Shown: positions 17,190-26,540, counted from the stretch's first letter. The stretch is DNA of 64,000 nucleotides from Porticoccus sp002390525 (GCA_943846655.1 OX044352.1:496001-560000); one strand, 5' to 3'. Notes: generated from the letters alone by a model not told the origin. Numbers and translations are program-made.

Positions 17190-17786
17190 TTATTTGCTTA
17201 ATAGGTAAATTGCAGTATCGGAGAATAAATTAGGTAAAATTCCTTTGAGAAACTTATCAGCAAAATGTTCTGCAGCAAATCTCCTGCTCTTTATAAGAAT
17301 ATTTTTTTTTGCACATAATGCTTCAAAATCAGAGACGGTGCAGAAATGTATATTAGGTGTATTATACCACTGATAGTTAAGTTTCTTGGTAACAGGCATA
17401 CGACCATAAACTGCTAAAGAGATTCTTGCGCGCCAGTAACCAAAATTAGGAAAAGTGACAATACAGTTTTTTCCCACCCTAAGCATCTCATCTAATACAA
17501 GATCTGGATTTTTCATTGCCTGCAAGGCCTCAGTCATTATCACGGTATCAAAACTCTTGTCAGAGAATTGAGATAATCCAACGTCAAGGTTGGTTGCAAT
17601 GACATTAATATCGTTCGATATTGCTTCAGTGATTTTTTCTGGATCAATTTCTAGACCATAGCCCTCAATCCTTTTTTCTAGTCGGAGCTCTTTGAGCAAT
17701 AAACCATCCCCACAGGCCAAATCTAAAATTCTACTATTAGCTGCCACCCAATTCTTTATAATTTTTAAATCTGTTCGTGGGCTCAT
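17190..17786 (-). CDS. metW: Methionine biosynthesis protein MetW
   Basis: SAM-methyltransferase-fold protein (motif I ILDLACGDGLL, residues 20-30) that partners MetX in homoserine acylation in many proteobacteria. Its own chemistry is not established. The start overlaps the metX stop by 4 bases (ATGA-type), a sign of tight coupling. The 198-residue length is typical. Confidence 0.93.
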   Translation of the reverse strand: MSPRTDLKIIKNWVAANSRILDLACGDGLLLKELRLEKRIEGYGLEIDPEKITEAISNDINVIATNLDVGLSQFSDKSFDTVIMTEALQAMKNPDLVLDEMLRVGKNCIVTFPNFGYWRARISLAVYGRMPVTKKLNYQWYNTPNIHFCTVSDFEALCAKKNILIKSRRFAAEHFADKFLKGILPNLFSDTAIYLLSK

Positions 17787-18973
17787 GATGTTTTTCCTTT
17801 CTCAGTATCAGTTTGCCTCTCACGTCTATTCTTAGTGAGTATACGATTCATATATGTAGCCAAAGTTTTTTCATAATTTTCGTTTTTAAGTAAAAATGCA
17901 TCATGTCCCAAATTAGATTGAATGGCAGCATATGAAACATTTTTTTTTGCATCTATTAGAGCACTCACAATCTCTTCCGAACGTGTTGAAGAGAATCGCC
18001 AATCAGATAAAAAAGAAATTATTAAGAAATCGCATTCAGCTACACTAAATGCTTTTACTGGATCGTCATCGTACTCTCTGGCCAAATCAAAATAATCTAA
18101 TACCCTCGTCATTAGCAAATAGCTATTAGCGTCAAAACTACCTGAAAATGCATCACCCTGATGTCGTAGGTAGCTCTCTACTTCGAATTCGACTGGGTTA
18201 TATTGACCTTGTTGGAAAGAGCCAGCACTTATTGATCGACCAAATTTACTACCCATCTGTTCATCAGAAAGATATGTCACATGACCGATCATTCTTGCTA
18301 GAGCTAGACCATTACGCGGTTGTGTATTTTTTTCAACAAAATTGCCATTCTGGAAATCGGGATCTGATTTGATGGCGTTTCTCGCCATTTCATTAAATGC
18401 AATATTTTGCGCACTAAGTTTCATTGCTGAGGCAATAACTATTGCATGATCGATACGATCTGGAAATTCAAGAGCCCAGCGCATAGCTTGCATGCCACCT
18501 AAGCTTCCCCCTATTACAGCGGCCCATTTTTTTATATTGAGCTTATCGGCGAGTTTAGCTTGGCTATTAACCCAGTCCCTAGCTCTTAAGGGGGGAAATG
18601 TTATACCCCATACTTTTTCTGTTTCTGGATTTATCGAGCTAGGTCCAGTACTTCCATGACAACCGCCTAAATTATTTGGACAAACTACAAAAAAACGATC
18701 AGTATCAATTGGTTTTCCTGGCCCAATGTAGTTATCCCACCATCCTGGTTTCCAGTCAGCGGGGGAGTGATATCCAGCAGCATGATGATTACCACTTAGT
18801 GCATGGCATATAAGAACAGCATTATTTTTTTCTTCGTTGAGTTTGCCATATGTTTCAATAACGAGCTGATAGTCAACCAAAGTTCGCCCGCAGGCCAATT
18901 CTAGTGGTTCATCAAACTTAATGGTCTCTGGAACGACAAGTCCTATAGAGTCTTGTGGAATTTTATCTGGCAT
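17783..18973 (-). CDS. metX: Homoserine O-acyltransferase MetX
   Basis: Alpha/beta-hydrolase-fold enzyme acylating homoserine at the entry to methionine synthesis. The nucleophile is S157 in IGGSLGGMQAM, with HALSGNHHAAG (57-67), a later Asp (FLSDWR) and His (NLGHDAF) completing the triad. MetX enzymes paired with MetW in gammaproteobacteria use succinyl-CoA, so succinyl transfer is likely but cannot be proved by eye. First gene of its operon; its promoter must lie in 18974-19087. Confidence 0.92.
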   Translation of the reverse strand: MPDKIPQDSIGLVVPETIKFDEPLELACGRTLVDYQLVIETYGKLNEEKNNAVLICHALSGNHHAAGYHSPADWKPGWWDNYIGPGKPIDTDRFFVVCPNNLGGCHGSTGPSSINPETEKVWGITFPPLRARDWVNSQAKLADKLNIKKWAAVIGGSLGGMQAMRWALEFPDRIDHAIVIASAMKLSAQNIAFNEMARNAIKSDPDFQNGNFVEKNTQPRNGLALARMIGHVTYLSDEQMGSKFGRSISAGSFQQGQYNPVEFEVESYLRHQGDAFSGSFDANSYLLMTRVLDYFDLAREYDDDPVKAFSVAECDFLIISFLSDWRFSSTRSEEIVSALIDAKKNVSYAAIQSNLGHDAFLLKNENYEKTLATYMNRILTKNRRERQTDTEKGKTS

Positions 18974-19087
18974 CTGAATTTAATTTTCTCCATAGAAATG
19001 GGGTAAGAACACAATCAAAAATCTATTTTACGTTATACATTCGAGCTATGACTAAATTTTTTTCTTTATCTACAAATATGGTACTGA

Positions 19088-19678
19088 CTAATCCCGAAAA
19101 AACCCAACCATGGCAAGTGACCATTGATCCTCCCAGTTTTTGGTCGGGGGATACTCAAAGTTACTCCGGACAAACTGAGCCATACGACCTTCCGTCAAAG
19201 CTAATAACATATTTGCTGATACAGACACTGTGAAGGTTGTTCGAACACCATGATTGATTTCAGCCTCACGTAAAATTTGTTTTAACTGAACCTCTATTCG
19301 ATCAAATAGTTGTCTAACGCGCCCGTGAAGCTTTGTGGTTTCTCCAGTTAAGGCATCTCCTGTTAATATTCTAGTGATACCGGGATTACGTTCAGAAAAA
19401 GTTAATATTAGCATGAGTATTCTGAAACAGCGTTCGGTTATGTCTGCTTCTTCTTTTAAAATGGTTACTATACGGCTAAATATAGTATTCTCGATGAAAT
19501 CAATCAAACCCTCATACATTTTTGTTTTACTAGGAAAATGCCGATATAGCGTCGCTTCTGAAACACCTATCTCTTTTGCTAATTTAGCAGTTGTTATTTT
19601 TCCGCCGGGAGTCTTTTCCAACATCAAGGCTAAAGATTGTAATATTTGCTGTTTTCTAGAATTTTTTTTAATAGCCAT
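19088..19678 (-). CDS. slmA: Nucleoid occlusion factor SlmA (TetR family)
   Basis: DNA-bound inhibitor of FtsZ assembly over the nucleoid. The N-terminal TetR-type HTH (about 28-55, with AKEIGVSEATLYRHFPSK) and 196-residue length match SlmA. Its neighbours argB and coaBC fit the conserved coaBC-slmA region of gammaproteobacteria. It starts 14 bases after the end of argB and is probably co-transcribed with it. A generic TetR regulator is the alternative. Confidence 0.9.
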   Translation of the reverse strand: MAIKKNSRKQQILQSLALMLEKTPGGKITTAKLAKEIGVSEATLYRHFPSKTKMYEGLIDFIENTIFSRIVTILKEEADITERCFRILMLILTFSERNPGITRILTGDALTGETTKLHGRVRQLFDRIEVQLKQILREAEINHGVRTTFTVSVSANMLLALTEGRMAQFVRSNFEYPPTKNWEDQWSLAMVGFFRD

Positions 19679-19692
19679 TCGCAGACTAATTC

Positions 19693-20610
19693 CTATCCTT
19701 TCTTGCTAGTAATTTTTGTCCCAACACCTTGGTCGGTGAAAATCTCCAATAGAGCAGCATGATTAACTCGACCATCTATAATATGAGCACTTATCGTTCC
19801 AGATTTGACAGCATTTAAGGCAGATTTAATCTTGGGAAGCATACCTCCATAAATAGTTCCATCTGTAATTAAGTTATCCACTTGCAGCGTTGATAATCCC
19901 GTTAAAACTTTACCATTTTTATCTTGTAAACCGGATACGTTTGTAAGAAGCATCAATTTTTCAGCTTTGAGGACTTCAGCTATTTTTCCAGCAACTAAAT
20001 CGGCGTTTATGTTATATGATCTTCCTTGATCATCTACTCCTATCGGTGCTATTACTGGTATAAAATTGCTCGAAGTCAACATATCTATAACATCTGTATT
20101 GATCGATAAAACTTCTCCTACTTGTCCAATATCGATAATTTCTGGTACTTGCAATTCAGGGGCTTTTTTCTTTGATGTATTTTCAGATAGTTTTAATTTC
20201 TTAGCCTTTATTAGCTGGCCATCTTTTCCTGTAACTCCAACAGCTTTACCTCCAGCCTGATTTATCAGGTGAACAATCTCTTTATTTACTGCACCGCCCA
20301 AAACCATTTCAACTACATCCATAGTCTTACTATCGGTTACTCGCATACCATCTACAAAATGAGATTGGATACCCAGCTCTGTTAATAAATTTCCAATCTG
20401 GGGTCCGCCCCCATGAACTATAACTGGATTAATGCCCACTAGCTTCATCATCACTATATCCTTAGCAAAGCCAGCTTTCAGCTTATCGTCGACCATTGCA
20501 TTGCCACCAAATTTGATAACAATAGTTTTTCCAGTAAATTGCTGAATATATGGTAACGCTTCTGAAAGAACCGTTGTTATGTTCTTAGCTGCTTCAATTG
20601 ATAGTGACAT
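19693..20610 (-). CDS. argB: Acetylglutamate kinase
   Basis: Second step of arginine synthesis: phosphorylates N-acetylglutamate. Glycine-rich ATP/substrate loops KFGGNAMV (33-40) and IVHGGGPQIG (64-73) are present, as is the C-terminal DGTIYGGMLPKI block. At 305 residues it resembles the longer, arginine-sensitive form seen in Pseudomonas; feedback inhibition is inferred from length and type only. Confidence 0.96.
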   Translation of the reverse strand: MSLSIEAAKNITTVLSEALPYIQQFTGKTIVIKFGGNAMVDDKLKAGFAKDIVMMKLVGINPVIVHGGGPQIGNLLTELGIQSHFVDGMRVTDSKTMDVVEMVLGGAVNKEIVHLINQAGGKAVGVTGKDGQLIKAKKLKLSENTSKKKAPELQVPEIIDIGQVGEVLSINTDVIDMLTSSNFIPVIAPIGVDDQGRSYNINADLVAGKIAEVLKAEKLMLLTNVSGLQDKNGKVLTGLSTLQVDNLITDGTIYGGMLPKIKSALNAVKSGTISAHIIDGRVNHAALLEIFTDQGVGTKITSKKG

Positions 20611-20665
20611 TTTTAATCCTGATTACATGTGTAATTTTTAAATTTCTTTTTAGTTGATTACAACA

Positions 20666-21889
20666 TTATAACTCTTTATTTTTAATTTTGATCTTTTGTG
20701 AAATTTTCGAGATCAGTTGTCTCGATAGCTGAGTTTTTCTTACTCTTGGGAAAATCTCTGAGCTATATTCGTCAATTGCTACAACAGAATTATAATCACT
20801 ATCAAAACCAATTGATCCATTGGATATGTCATTAGCTATTATTAAGTCTAATTTTTTTCTTTGAAGTTTTTCAAATGCAATCTTTTCTAAGGATTCATTG
20901 TTTTCTTGTGTTTCTGCTGCAAAGCCAACTGTAAAAGGTTTGTTGCAAAGAGCGCTCACATCACTGGCTATATCTGGGTTTTTGATAAGACTTATATCCA
21001 TAAAATCACTATCTTTTTTAACTTTTTTTGTTAATTTTTGTTTTGGTCGATAATCTGCTACAGCAGCACACGCAATAAAAAGCTGACATTTTGCAGCCTC
21101 TCTTATCGAGACCCTATGCATTTCTTCAGCGCTCTTGACATAAATAGTTTTAGCTCTATCTGGTGGGTTTAAGCCCACAGGCCCACTTATTAGTATTGTT
21201 TCTGCACCAGCTTCAAGGGCTGCTTCAACAAGAGCATACCCCATTTTCCCAGAGCTGTTATTGCTTATATAACGCACTGGATCAATATCTTCTCTTGTTG
21301 GCCCTGCAGTTATTACAACTCTTAAACCAGCAAGAGATCCTGTTTCAAATAGTCCAGAGGTGAGGTTCGCAATATCTTGCGGCTCAAGCATTCTTCCTGG
21401 CCCTGTATCACCGCATGCCTGTGATCCCTCGTCTGGACCAAATATTTTTATTCCACGGTTACCTAAATTTGTAAGATTGTTTTGTGTACTTCTATTTCTC
21501 CACATAGCCTGATTCATAGCTGGGGCGATAGCTACTACAGAGCGACTAGCCAAACATAATGTTGATAGCAGATCATCAGCTTGACCAGCTGCCATTCTTG
21601 CTATGAAGTTTGCTGATGCAGGAGTTATCAATATTACGTCAGCCCACCTTGCAAGTTCGATATGACCCATAGCTGCCTCAGCTTCTGTATCTAAAAGCTT
21701 AGTATGGACAGGGTTCCCCGAAAGGGCTTGTAGAGTAAGAGGAGTAATAAAATCATGCGCTGACGGAGTCATTACGACTTTGACTATAGCACCTAAATCT
21801 ATTAAGCGCCTGATGACCTCAGCACTTTTATATGCTGCTATGCCGCCTGTAACACCAAGCAAAATACGCTTATTAACTAAGGATTGCAT
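20666..21889 (-). CDS. coaBC: Bifunctional phosphopantothenoylcysteine decarboxylase / phosphopantothenate-cysteine ligase
   Basis: Two steps of coenzyme A synthesis in one protein. The N-terminal flavoprotein CoaC domain (1 to about 185) has GGIAAYKS, the catalytic H76 and C159 (SQACGDTGPGRM). The C-terminal CoaB ligase domain begins near 188 (VVITAGPTREDIDPVRYISN). The 407-residue length is normal. CoaD (23536-24018), a later enzyme of the same pathway, is also in this window. A hairpin with a T run lies just upstream of the start. Confidence 0.97.
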   Translation of the reverse strand: MQSLVNKRILLGVTGGIAAYKSAEVIRRLIDLGAIVKVVMTPSAHDFITPLTLQALSGNPVHTKLLDTEAEAAMGHIELARWADVILITPASANFIARMAAGQADDLLSTLCLASRSVVAIAPAMNQAMWRNRSTQNNLTNLGNRGIKIFGPDEGSQACGDTGPGRMLEPQDIANLTSGLFETGSLAGLRVVITAGPTREDIDPVRYISNNSSGKMGYALVEAALEAGAETILISGPVGLNPPDRAKTIYVKSAEEMHRVSIREAAKCQLFIACAAVADYRPKQKLTKKVKKDSDFMDISLIKNPDIASDVSALCNKPFTVGFAAETQENNESLEKIAFEKLQRKKLDLIIANDISNGSIGFDSDYNSVVAIDEYSSEIFPRVRKTQLSRQLISKISQKIKIKNKEL

Positions 21890-21898
21890 AATACTGCC

Positions 21899-21934
21899 CT
21901 AAAAAATGTTATCTAAGCCTTATAAGATAACATT
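21899..21934 (-). promoter_or_regulatory. Hairpin with T run just upstream of coaBC
   Basis: A perfect 10-bp inverted repeat (AATGTTATCT / AGATAACATT, loop 10) read on the coaBC strand is followed at once by a T run and then the Shine-Dalgarno-like AGGGCA. This has the shape of a weak AT-rich terminator in the leader. A role as attenuator is inference. Confidence 0.35.
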
Positions 21935-22062
21935 GAGTGATTAATTTTCGAAATTCATCAATATTATATCACTACAAAATAAACATTTAATTTTAAAATA
22001 CAAACAATTCAAGAGAATTGTTGTTGCTTCAACAAGACGGTTCTGGTATAAATCTCGACTCA

Positions 22063-22106
22063 AAATCATTTCAAGTAATATTTTAAATCATTTCAAGTAA
22101 TATTTT
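22063..22106. repeat. Two tandem 22-base direct repeats upstream of rpmB
   Basis: Bases 22063-22084 are repeated exactly at 22085-22106 with no gap; the unit contains TTTCAAGTAATATT. Two small inverted repeats (22005-22020, 22021-22035) precede them. The pair sits about 80 bases upstream of the ribosomal protein genes in the 295-base coaBC-rpmB spacer and may be a recent slippage duplication or a doubled regulatory site. Confidence 0.85.
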
Positions 22107-22184
22107 GTATAGCTATCCTTAATTTCTTGAAATTAACAAATAAATAGTCGTCAAAATCGACGGTGTAGCATTAGAGGCAACAAA

Positions 22185-22421
22185 ATGTCTAAAGTATGTC
22201 AAGTTACGGGCAAGCGACCAATGTCAGGAAATAATGTTTCGCACGCGAAAAATAGAACCCGACGCCGTTTTGAGCCTAATCTGCACTCACATCGGTTTTG
22301 GATCGAAGATGAGAAACGCTTCATTAAATTGCGTCTCTCTGCAAAGGGGATACGTATAGTCGATAAGCTGGGTATTAATAAAGTTCTCGAAGATATTCGT
22401 AAGCGTGGCGAGAAAATTTAA
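22185..22421 (+). CDS. rpmB: 50S ribosomal protein L28
   Basis: Large-subunit ribosomal protein of 78 residues. The start MSKVCQVTGKRPMSGNNVSH and the internal RTRRRFEPNLHSHRFW are diagnostic of L28. Arginine codons here are mainly CGT/CGC, unlike the AGA-rich neighbours, as expected for a highly expressed gene. The next gene, rpmG, starts 12 bases downstream after AAGGAG. Confidence 0.98.
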   Translation: MSKVCQVTGKRPMSGNNVSHAKNRTRRRFEPNLHSHRFWIEDEKRFIKLRLSAKGIRIVDKLGINKVLEDIRKRGEKI

Positions 22422-22432
22422 GGAGACATAAT

Positions 22433-22597
22433 ATGGCTAAAGGAAGAGATAAAATTAAGTTAGTTTCTAGTGCTGGCACAGGCCACTATTATACTACTGA
22501 TAAGAATAAACGCACTCAACCTGATAAATTAGAATTCAGCAAATATGATCCAGTTGTAAGAAAACATGTTGCATATAAAGAATCAAAAATTAAATAA
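22433..22597 (+). CDS. rpmG: 50S ribosomal protein L33
   Basis: A 54-residue basic protein beginning MAKGRDKIKLVSSAGTGHYY and ending VRKHVAYKESKIK, which matches L33. Only the two-Cys zinc-binding motif of some L33 forms is absent, so this is the cysteine-free type. Start ATG follows AAGGAGACATAAT. It forms the rpmB-rpmG operon common in gammaproteobacteria and is closed by a terminator. Confidence 0.97.
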   Translation: MAKGRDKIKLVSSAGTGHYYTTDKNKRTQPDKLEFSKYDPVVRKHVAYKESKIK

Positions 22598-22629
22598 TTC
22601 GTTGATTTAAAATCGAATTTTTAAATTTT

Positions 22630-22653
22630 AAAACCTCGAGAGATCGGGGTTTT
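22630..22653 (+). terminator. Intrinsic terminator after rpmB-rpmG
   Basis: AAAACCTCGA pairs with TCGGGGTTTT (one T-G wobble) around a GAGA loop, giving a compact 10-bp stem ending in four T. The T tract is short, so strength is moderate. Confidence 0.7.
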
Positions 22654-22699
22654 GTCGTTCTGGATAATACATTTTAGTAAATTCTATTGAGAGGCAAAT

Positions 22700-23515
22700 A
22701 TGCCTGAATTACCAGAGGTAGTTGTAACTTTACAGGGGGTTCTACCCTATATATTAGGAAAAAAAATATCGCATGTAACTATTAGAAACGGGAATTTACG
22801 CTGGCCAGTCCCTAAAGACTTGTCTGTAATACTAAATAATCGAAAACTTGAAAGTGGCAGACAGCGCTCGAAGTATATGCTTTTTAGATTCCCTCATGGA
22901 CATATGATGATTCATTTGGGAATGTCCGGTAACCTTAGGGTGCTGCCAGATGATTCTCTTCCTGAAAAACACGATCACGTAGATATATTTTTTGATAATA
23001 AAGTTTTATTGCGCTATTCAGATCCTAGAAGGTTTGGGTCTATTTTGTGGGTCGAAGGAAACCCTGAAGAACATAAGCTGTTGCGTAATTTAGGCCCCGA
23101 GCCATTTTCAGCAGAATTTGATGCCAGTAGATTATATTCATTATCGCGTGGAAAAGTAATATCAGTAAAACAGTTCTTGATGGATAATAAAAATGTAGTA
23201 GGTGTGGGAAATATTTATGCAAACGAAGCTTTATTTTTAAGCGGCATAAATCCGAAAAAGGCCGCGGGGAGAATTTCTTTTCCTGCCTACGGGGCTTTAG
23301 TGTTTAATATCATCGAGGTTCTTTCGTCTGCAATTGAACAAGGTGGTACGACATTACAAGATTTTTCTGGCAATGATGGAAAGTCTGGTTATTTCAAACA
23401 AGAGCTTTATGTTTATGGTCGAGGAGGTAAACCTTGTCTAAAATGTACAAGTTTACTCAGAGAAATAAGGCTAGGACAGCGCTCCTCAGTGTATTGTTCA
23501 ACATGTCAAAAATAA
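22700..23515 (+). CDS. mutM: Formamidopyrimidine-DNA glycosylase
   Basis: Bifunctional glycosylase/AP lyase removing 8-oxoguanine from DNA. The N-terminal MPELPEV provides the catalytic P2 and E3, K58 (RQRSKYM) is the conserved lysine, and a C-terminal zinc finger is formed by C246, C249, C266 and C269. The 271-residue length is standard. Convergent with coaD. Confidence 0.97.
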   Translation: MPELPEVVVTLQGVLPYILGKKISHVTIRNGNLRWPVPKDLSVILNNRKLESGRQRSKYMLFRFPHGHMMIHLGMSGNLRVLPDDSLPEKHDHVDIFFDNKVLLRYSDPRRFGSILWVEGNPEEHKLLRNLGPEPFSAEFDASRLYSLSRGKVISVKQFLMDNKNVVGVGNIYANEALFLSGINPKKAAGRISFPAYGALVFNIIEVLSSAIEQGGTTLQDFSGNDGKSGYFKQELYVYGRGGKPCLKCTSLLREIRLGQRSSVYCSTCQK

Positions 23516-23535
23516 TTTTTTTGCCACTATTCCTT

Positions 23536-24018
23536 TTAGGGTTTATTGAGCTTCAAGGCCAGTGCATTCCTAACGCACGGTGGTACGAAGGCGTTAATAT
23601 CACCACCTAGCAATCCGATCTCTTTGACTAGTGAAGATGATATATAAGATAGTTTTTCTGAAGGCGTAAGAAATATACTTTCTATTTTCGGTGAAAGAGC
23701 ACGATTCATATTTGCTAATTGAAATTCATATTCAAAGTCTGATACTGCACGAAGGCCACGAAGGATTGCATCAGCATTTTGGTCTTTAACAAAGTTTACT
23801 AAAAGATAGTCAAAACCGAGAACCTCTACATTGCTAAAATCTTTGAGCGCTTCACGAGATAGTTTGATTCTTTCAAGCATACCAAAAAGGGGCTCTTTTC
23901 TTTTGTTACTGGCAATCGCAACTATTACATGATCAAACAAATTGCTCGCCCGCTCTACAAGATCAATATGACCGTTGGTTATTGGGTCGAATGTTCCTGG
24001 GTAAACTATAGTTTTCAA
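23536..24018 (-). CDS. coaD: Phosphopantetheine adenylyltransferase
   Basis: Penultimate step of CoA synthesis: ATP plus 4'-phosphopantetheine to dephospho-CoA. The nucleotidyltransferase motif TNGH (14-17) follows YPGTFDPI, and the C-terminal block YISSSLVKEIGLLGGD is diagnostic. The 160-residue length matches. Adjacent to rsmD on the same strand, the usual rsmD-coaD pairing. Confidence 0.97.
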   Translation of the reverse strand: MKTIVYPGTFDPITNGHIDLVERASNLFDHVIVAIASNKRKEPLFGMLERIKLSREALKDFSNVEVLGFDYLLVNFVKDQNADAILRGLRAVSDFEYEFQLANMNRALSPKIESIFLTPSEKLSYISSSLVKEIGLLGGDINAFVPPCVRNALALKLNKP

Positions 24019-24069
24019 TTTTCTAAATTCTCTATTATTTTCTTATGTTATATACATTACAATTAGAAC

Positions 24070-24666
24070 TCAATTTCTAAGATACAGCTTGTAGGCTACT
24101 TGCCCTGCAACTTTATCTTTGAGCAGTATCCAATTTTCTGGGACACACAAACCTTTTTCTTTCTTAGTTGTTTCGACATAAATATAACAAGGGCTCGATA
24201 GTAATTTATTTTTTTCCAGTATCTCGCAACATACAGGAACTAGATCAGACATAAAAGGAGGATCTAAAAAAACTAAATCAAAAGTCGCCCCGTTGTTTTC
24301 CCCACTGATCCATTTTATAGCATCAGCCTCTATAATAGTTATATTTTTTATATTTAGTCGCTCGCAGCTATTTTTTATCGCTAAGAATGCAAAGTGGTTT
24401 TTCTCAATCATTGTGACACTTCTAGCCCCGTGTGAGATAGACTCAATTCCTAGCGATCCTGATCCAGAGAATAGATCTAAGCAATTTGAGTGCTGGACAT
24501 GCTGCCTAATCCAGTTGAATAAAGTTTCTTTAATTCGATTCCCAGTTGGCCTTAAACCTGAGGTATTTGAAAAAATTATTTTTTTTCCGCGAAGGCTACC
24601 TCCGTTAATACGAACTTGGTTGTTTGATTTATTCTGTGAAAATGTGGGGTTATTTAAGTTTTTCAA
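24070..24666 (-). CDS. rsmD: 16S rRNA (guanine966-N2)-methyltransferase
   Basis: Methylates G966 of 16S rRNA using SAM. Motif I is LDLFSGSGSLGIES (63-76) and the catalytic DPPF lies at 135-138. The N-terminal RINGGSLRGKKI and LRPTGNRIKETLFNW blocks are typical. The 198-residue length is normal. Divergent from ftsY, with coaD 51 bases downstream. Confidence 0.96.
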   Translation of the reverse strand: MKNLNNPTFSQNKSNNQVRINGGSLRGKKIIFSNTSGLRPTGNRIKETLFNWIRQHVQHSNCLDLFSGSGSLGIESISHGARSVTMIEKNHFAFLAIKNSCERLNIKNITIIEADAIKWISGENNGATFDLVFLDPPFMSDLVPVCCEILEKNKLLSSPCYIYVETTKKEKGLCVPENWILLKDKVAGQVAYKLYLRN

Positions 24667-24725
24667 AGCGTTTTTCTCGTCTTAAAGTGATAGCATACAT
24701 TGTTACTTTTCACAGAGGGAAAATA

Positions 24726-25868
24726 ATGTCTGAATCAGGAACAAAAAAAAATTCTTCGAGTGAAAAAGATGTTGCGATAGAGCCTGCTAAAAAAAAGACT
24801 TTCTTGCAGTTCTTTTCACGGGAAAAAATACCAGAGTCGAATCCAAAAAGACCACTAAAAGATATTCGTGATGAAAATGACGATCTAGTTACAAAGCATT
24901 TGAGTGAAGAATCGCAGCAGACTCATGATTTGAATATGCAAAAAAGTAATGTTCGGAATAAATTTCTTAGTGCCTTAACAAAAACAGGGCTTAAAATTAA
25001 TGATTTTTTTCAAACCGAACAAAGAATTGACGATCAGCTCCTCGAAAAACTAGAAGATAGATTAATCCTTGCAGATGTTGGTATAGAAACGACCGAAGAC
25101 ATAATAAAAGAACTATCAGGCTCTTTCAAAAATACAAAGTTAGTGGATAGGAATACTCTATACAAAACCTTGCAAAGTATCTTGATGCAAAAGCTTATTA
25201 GTGCACAAAAAGACTTGGAAATAGATTATGAAGAATCACCATTTATAATACTCGTAGTTGGTATTAATGGAGTTGGTAAAACGACAACTATTGGAAAAAT
25301 TGCTAAATATTATAGTCAAAAAGGTAAATCGATAATGCTTGCAGCTGGAGATACGTATAGAGCCGCAGCCGCTGAACAACTTCAAGACTGGGGAAAAATC
25401 AATAATATACCGGTAGTTTCGCAAAGAGAAGGATCAGATAGCGCATCAGTAATTTTCGATGCTATAGAATCTGCTAAATCTAATAATATTGACATATTAT
25501 TAGCTGATACAGCAGGCAGGCTTCATACAAAAAATTATTTGATGGAAGAGTTAAAAAAAATTAAACGTGTTATCAGAAAAATTAATCGTCTGGCACCCCA
25601 TGAGGTTTTATTGGTCATAGATGCAGGGACCGGTCAAAACGCAATCAATCAAATGAAAGAGTTCCACAGCTCTATTGCTGTGACTGGATTAGTCTTGACT
25701 AAACTTGATGGAACAGCAAAAGGAGGAATTATCTTTTCATTAATTAAGAAATTTAATGTACCAATCAGATTTGTAGGACTAGGCGAGAATCTTGACGATT
25801 TGCAGCCGTTTGATGCTGAGCTGTATGTTCAGGCACTTCTTGATGGTAGTAGCAATCGGAATTATTGA
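24726..25868 (+). CDS. ftsY: Signal recognition particle receptor FtsY
   Basis: GTPase docking ribosome-SRP complexes at the inner membrane. A charged N-terminal A region (about 1-75) precedes the NG domain, with G1 GINGVGKTTT near 179, DTAGRLHT and TKLDGTAKGG. The frame is open back to 24624, which would overlap rsmD; the ATG at 24726 was chosen because AGAGGGA lies just upstream and the protein then starts MSESGTKK. That gives 380 residues. First gene of ftsY-ftsE-ftsX. Confidence 0.95.
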   Translation: MSESGTKKNSSSEKDVAIEPAKKKTFLQFFSREKIPESNPKRPLKDIRDENDDLVTKHLSEESQQTHDLNMQKSNVRNKFLSALTKTGLKINDFFQTEQRIDDQLLEKLEDRLILADVGIETTEDIIKELSGSFKNTKLVDRNTLYKTLQSILMQKLISAQKDLEIDYEESPFIILVVGINGVGKTTTIGKIAKYYSQKGKSIMLAAGDTYRAAAAEQLQDWGKINNIPVVSQREGSDSASVIFDAIESAKSNNIDILLADTAGRLHTKNYLMEELKKIKRVIRKINRLAPHEVLLVIDAGTGQNAINQMKEFHSSIAVTGLVLTKLDGTAKGGIIFSLIKKFNVPIRFVGLGENLDDLQPFDAELYVQALLDGSSNRNY

Positions 25869-25871
25869 TAT

Positions 25872-26540
25872 ATGATTCTTTTCGATAAAGTTAATAAGCG
25901 CTACCCGTCTGGCCATCAGGCAATAATAAACTTGAGTTTTGAATTAGAGGCTGGGGAAATGGCTTTTCTAACCGGACATTCCGGCGCTGGAAAAAGCACA
26001 CTTCTAAAGCTCATTATGCTTTTGGAAAGATCAACTAGCGGACAACTACTAATTGATGGAAAAAATCTTAGCCGTATAGATCGTACACAAATTCCATATT
26101 ATCGCCGCAATATAGGTGTTGTATTTCAGAATCACCAGCTGCTTTTTGACAGAAATATATTCGATAACGTTGCATTACCTCTTTTCGTTTCCGGCTTGCG
26201 ACCTCGAGATGTTGGAAGAAGAGTCAGAGCTGCGCTTGATAAGGTGGGCTTATCTGGTAAAGAAAAAATGAATCCAATTATGCTATCTGGGGGCGAACAG
26301 CAACGTCTTGGAATAGCAAGGGCTGTTGTGCATAAGCCAAAAATTTTACTAGCTGATGAGCCTACTGGAAATCTTGATCCGCAGCTATCTGAAGAAATCA
26401 TGGGTGTTTTTAACAAATTTTGCGAAGCTGGTTCTACAGTTTTGGTTGCTTCACATGATTTAGAGCTTGTTTCATCAATAGCACAACGTTTATTGAGATT
26501 AGAAAAAGGTTTTTTAGTAGAGGATAAAAAGACCGTATGA
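25872..26540 (+). CDS. ftsE: Cell division ATP-binding protein FtsE
   Basis: ABC ATPase that, with FtsX, controls septal peptidoglycan hydrolases during division. Walker A is GHSGAGKST (35-43), signature LSGGEQQR (138-145) and Walker B ILLADEPTGNLD. The 222-residue length is exact for the family. Three bases after ftsY and overlapping ftsX by 4 bases, so the three genes are probably one transcript. Confidence 0.97.
   Translation: MILFDKVNKRYPSGHQAIINLSFELEAGEMAFLTGHSGAGKSTLLKLIMLLERSTSGQLLIDGKNLSRIDRTQIPYYRRNIGVVFQNHQLLFDRNIFDNVALPLFVSGLRPRDVGRRVRAALDKVGLSGKEKMNPIMLSGGEQQRLGIARAVVHKPKILLADEPTGNLDPQLSEEIMGVFNKFCEAGSTVLVASHDLELVSSIAQRLLRLEKGFLVEDKKTV

Noticed and set aside
24624..24725. Longer N-terminus for ftsY
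   Set aside because: It would overlap divergent rsmD and lacks a ribosome site; the ATG at 24726 has AGAGGGA at proper spacing.
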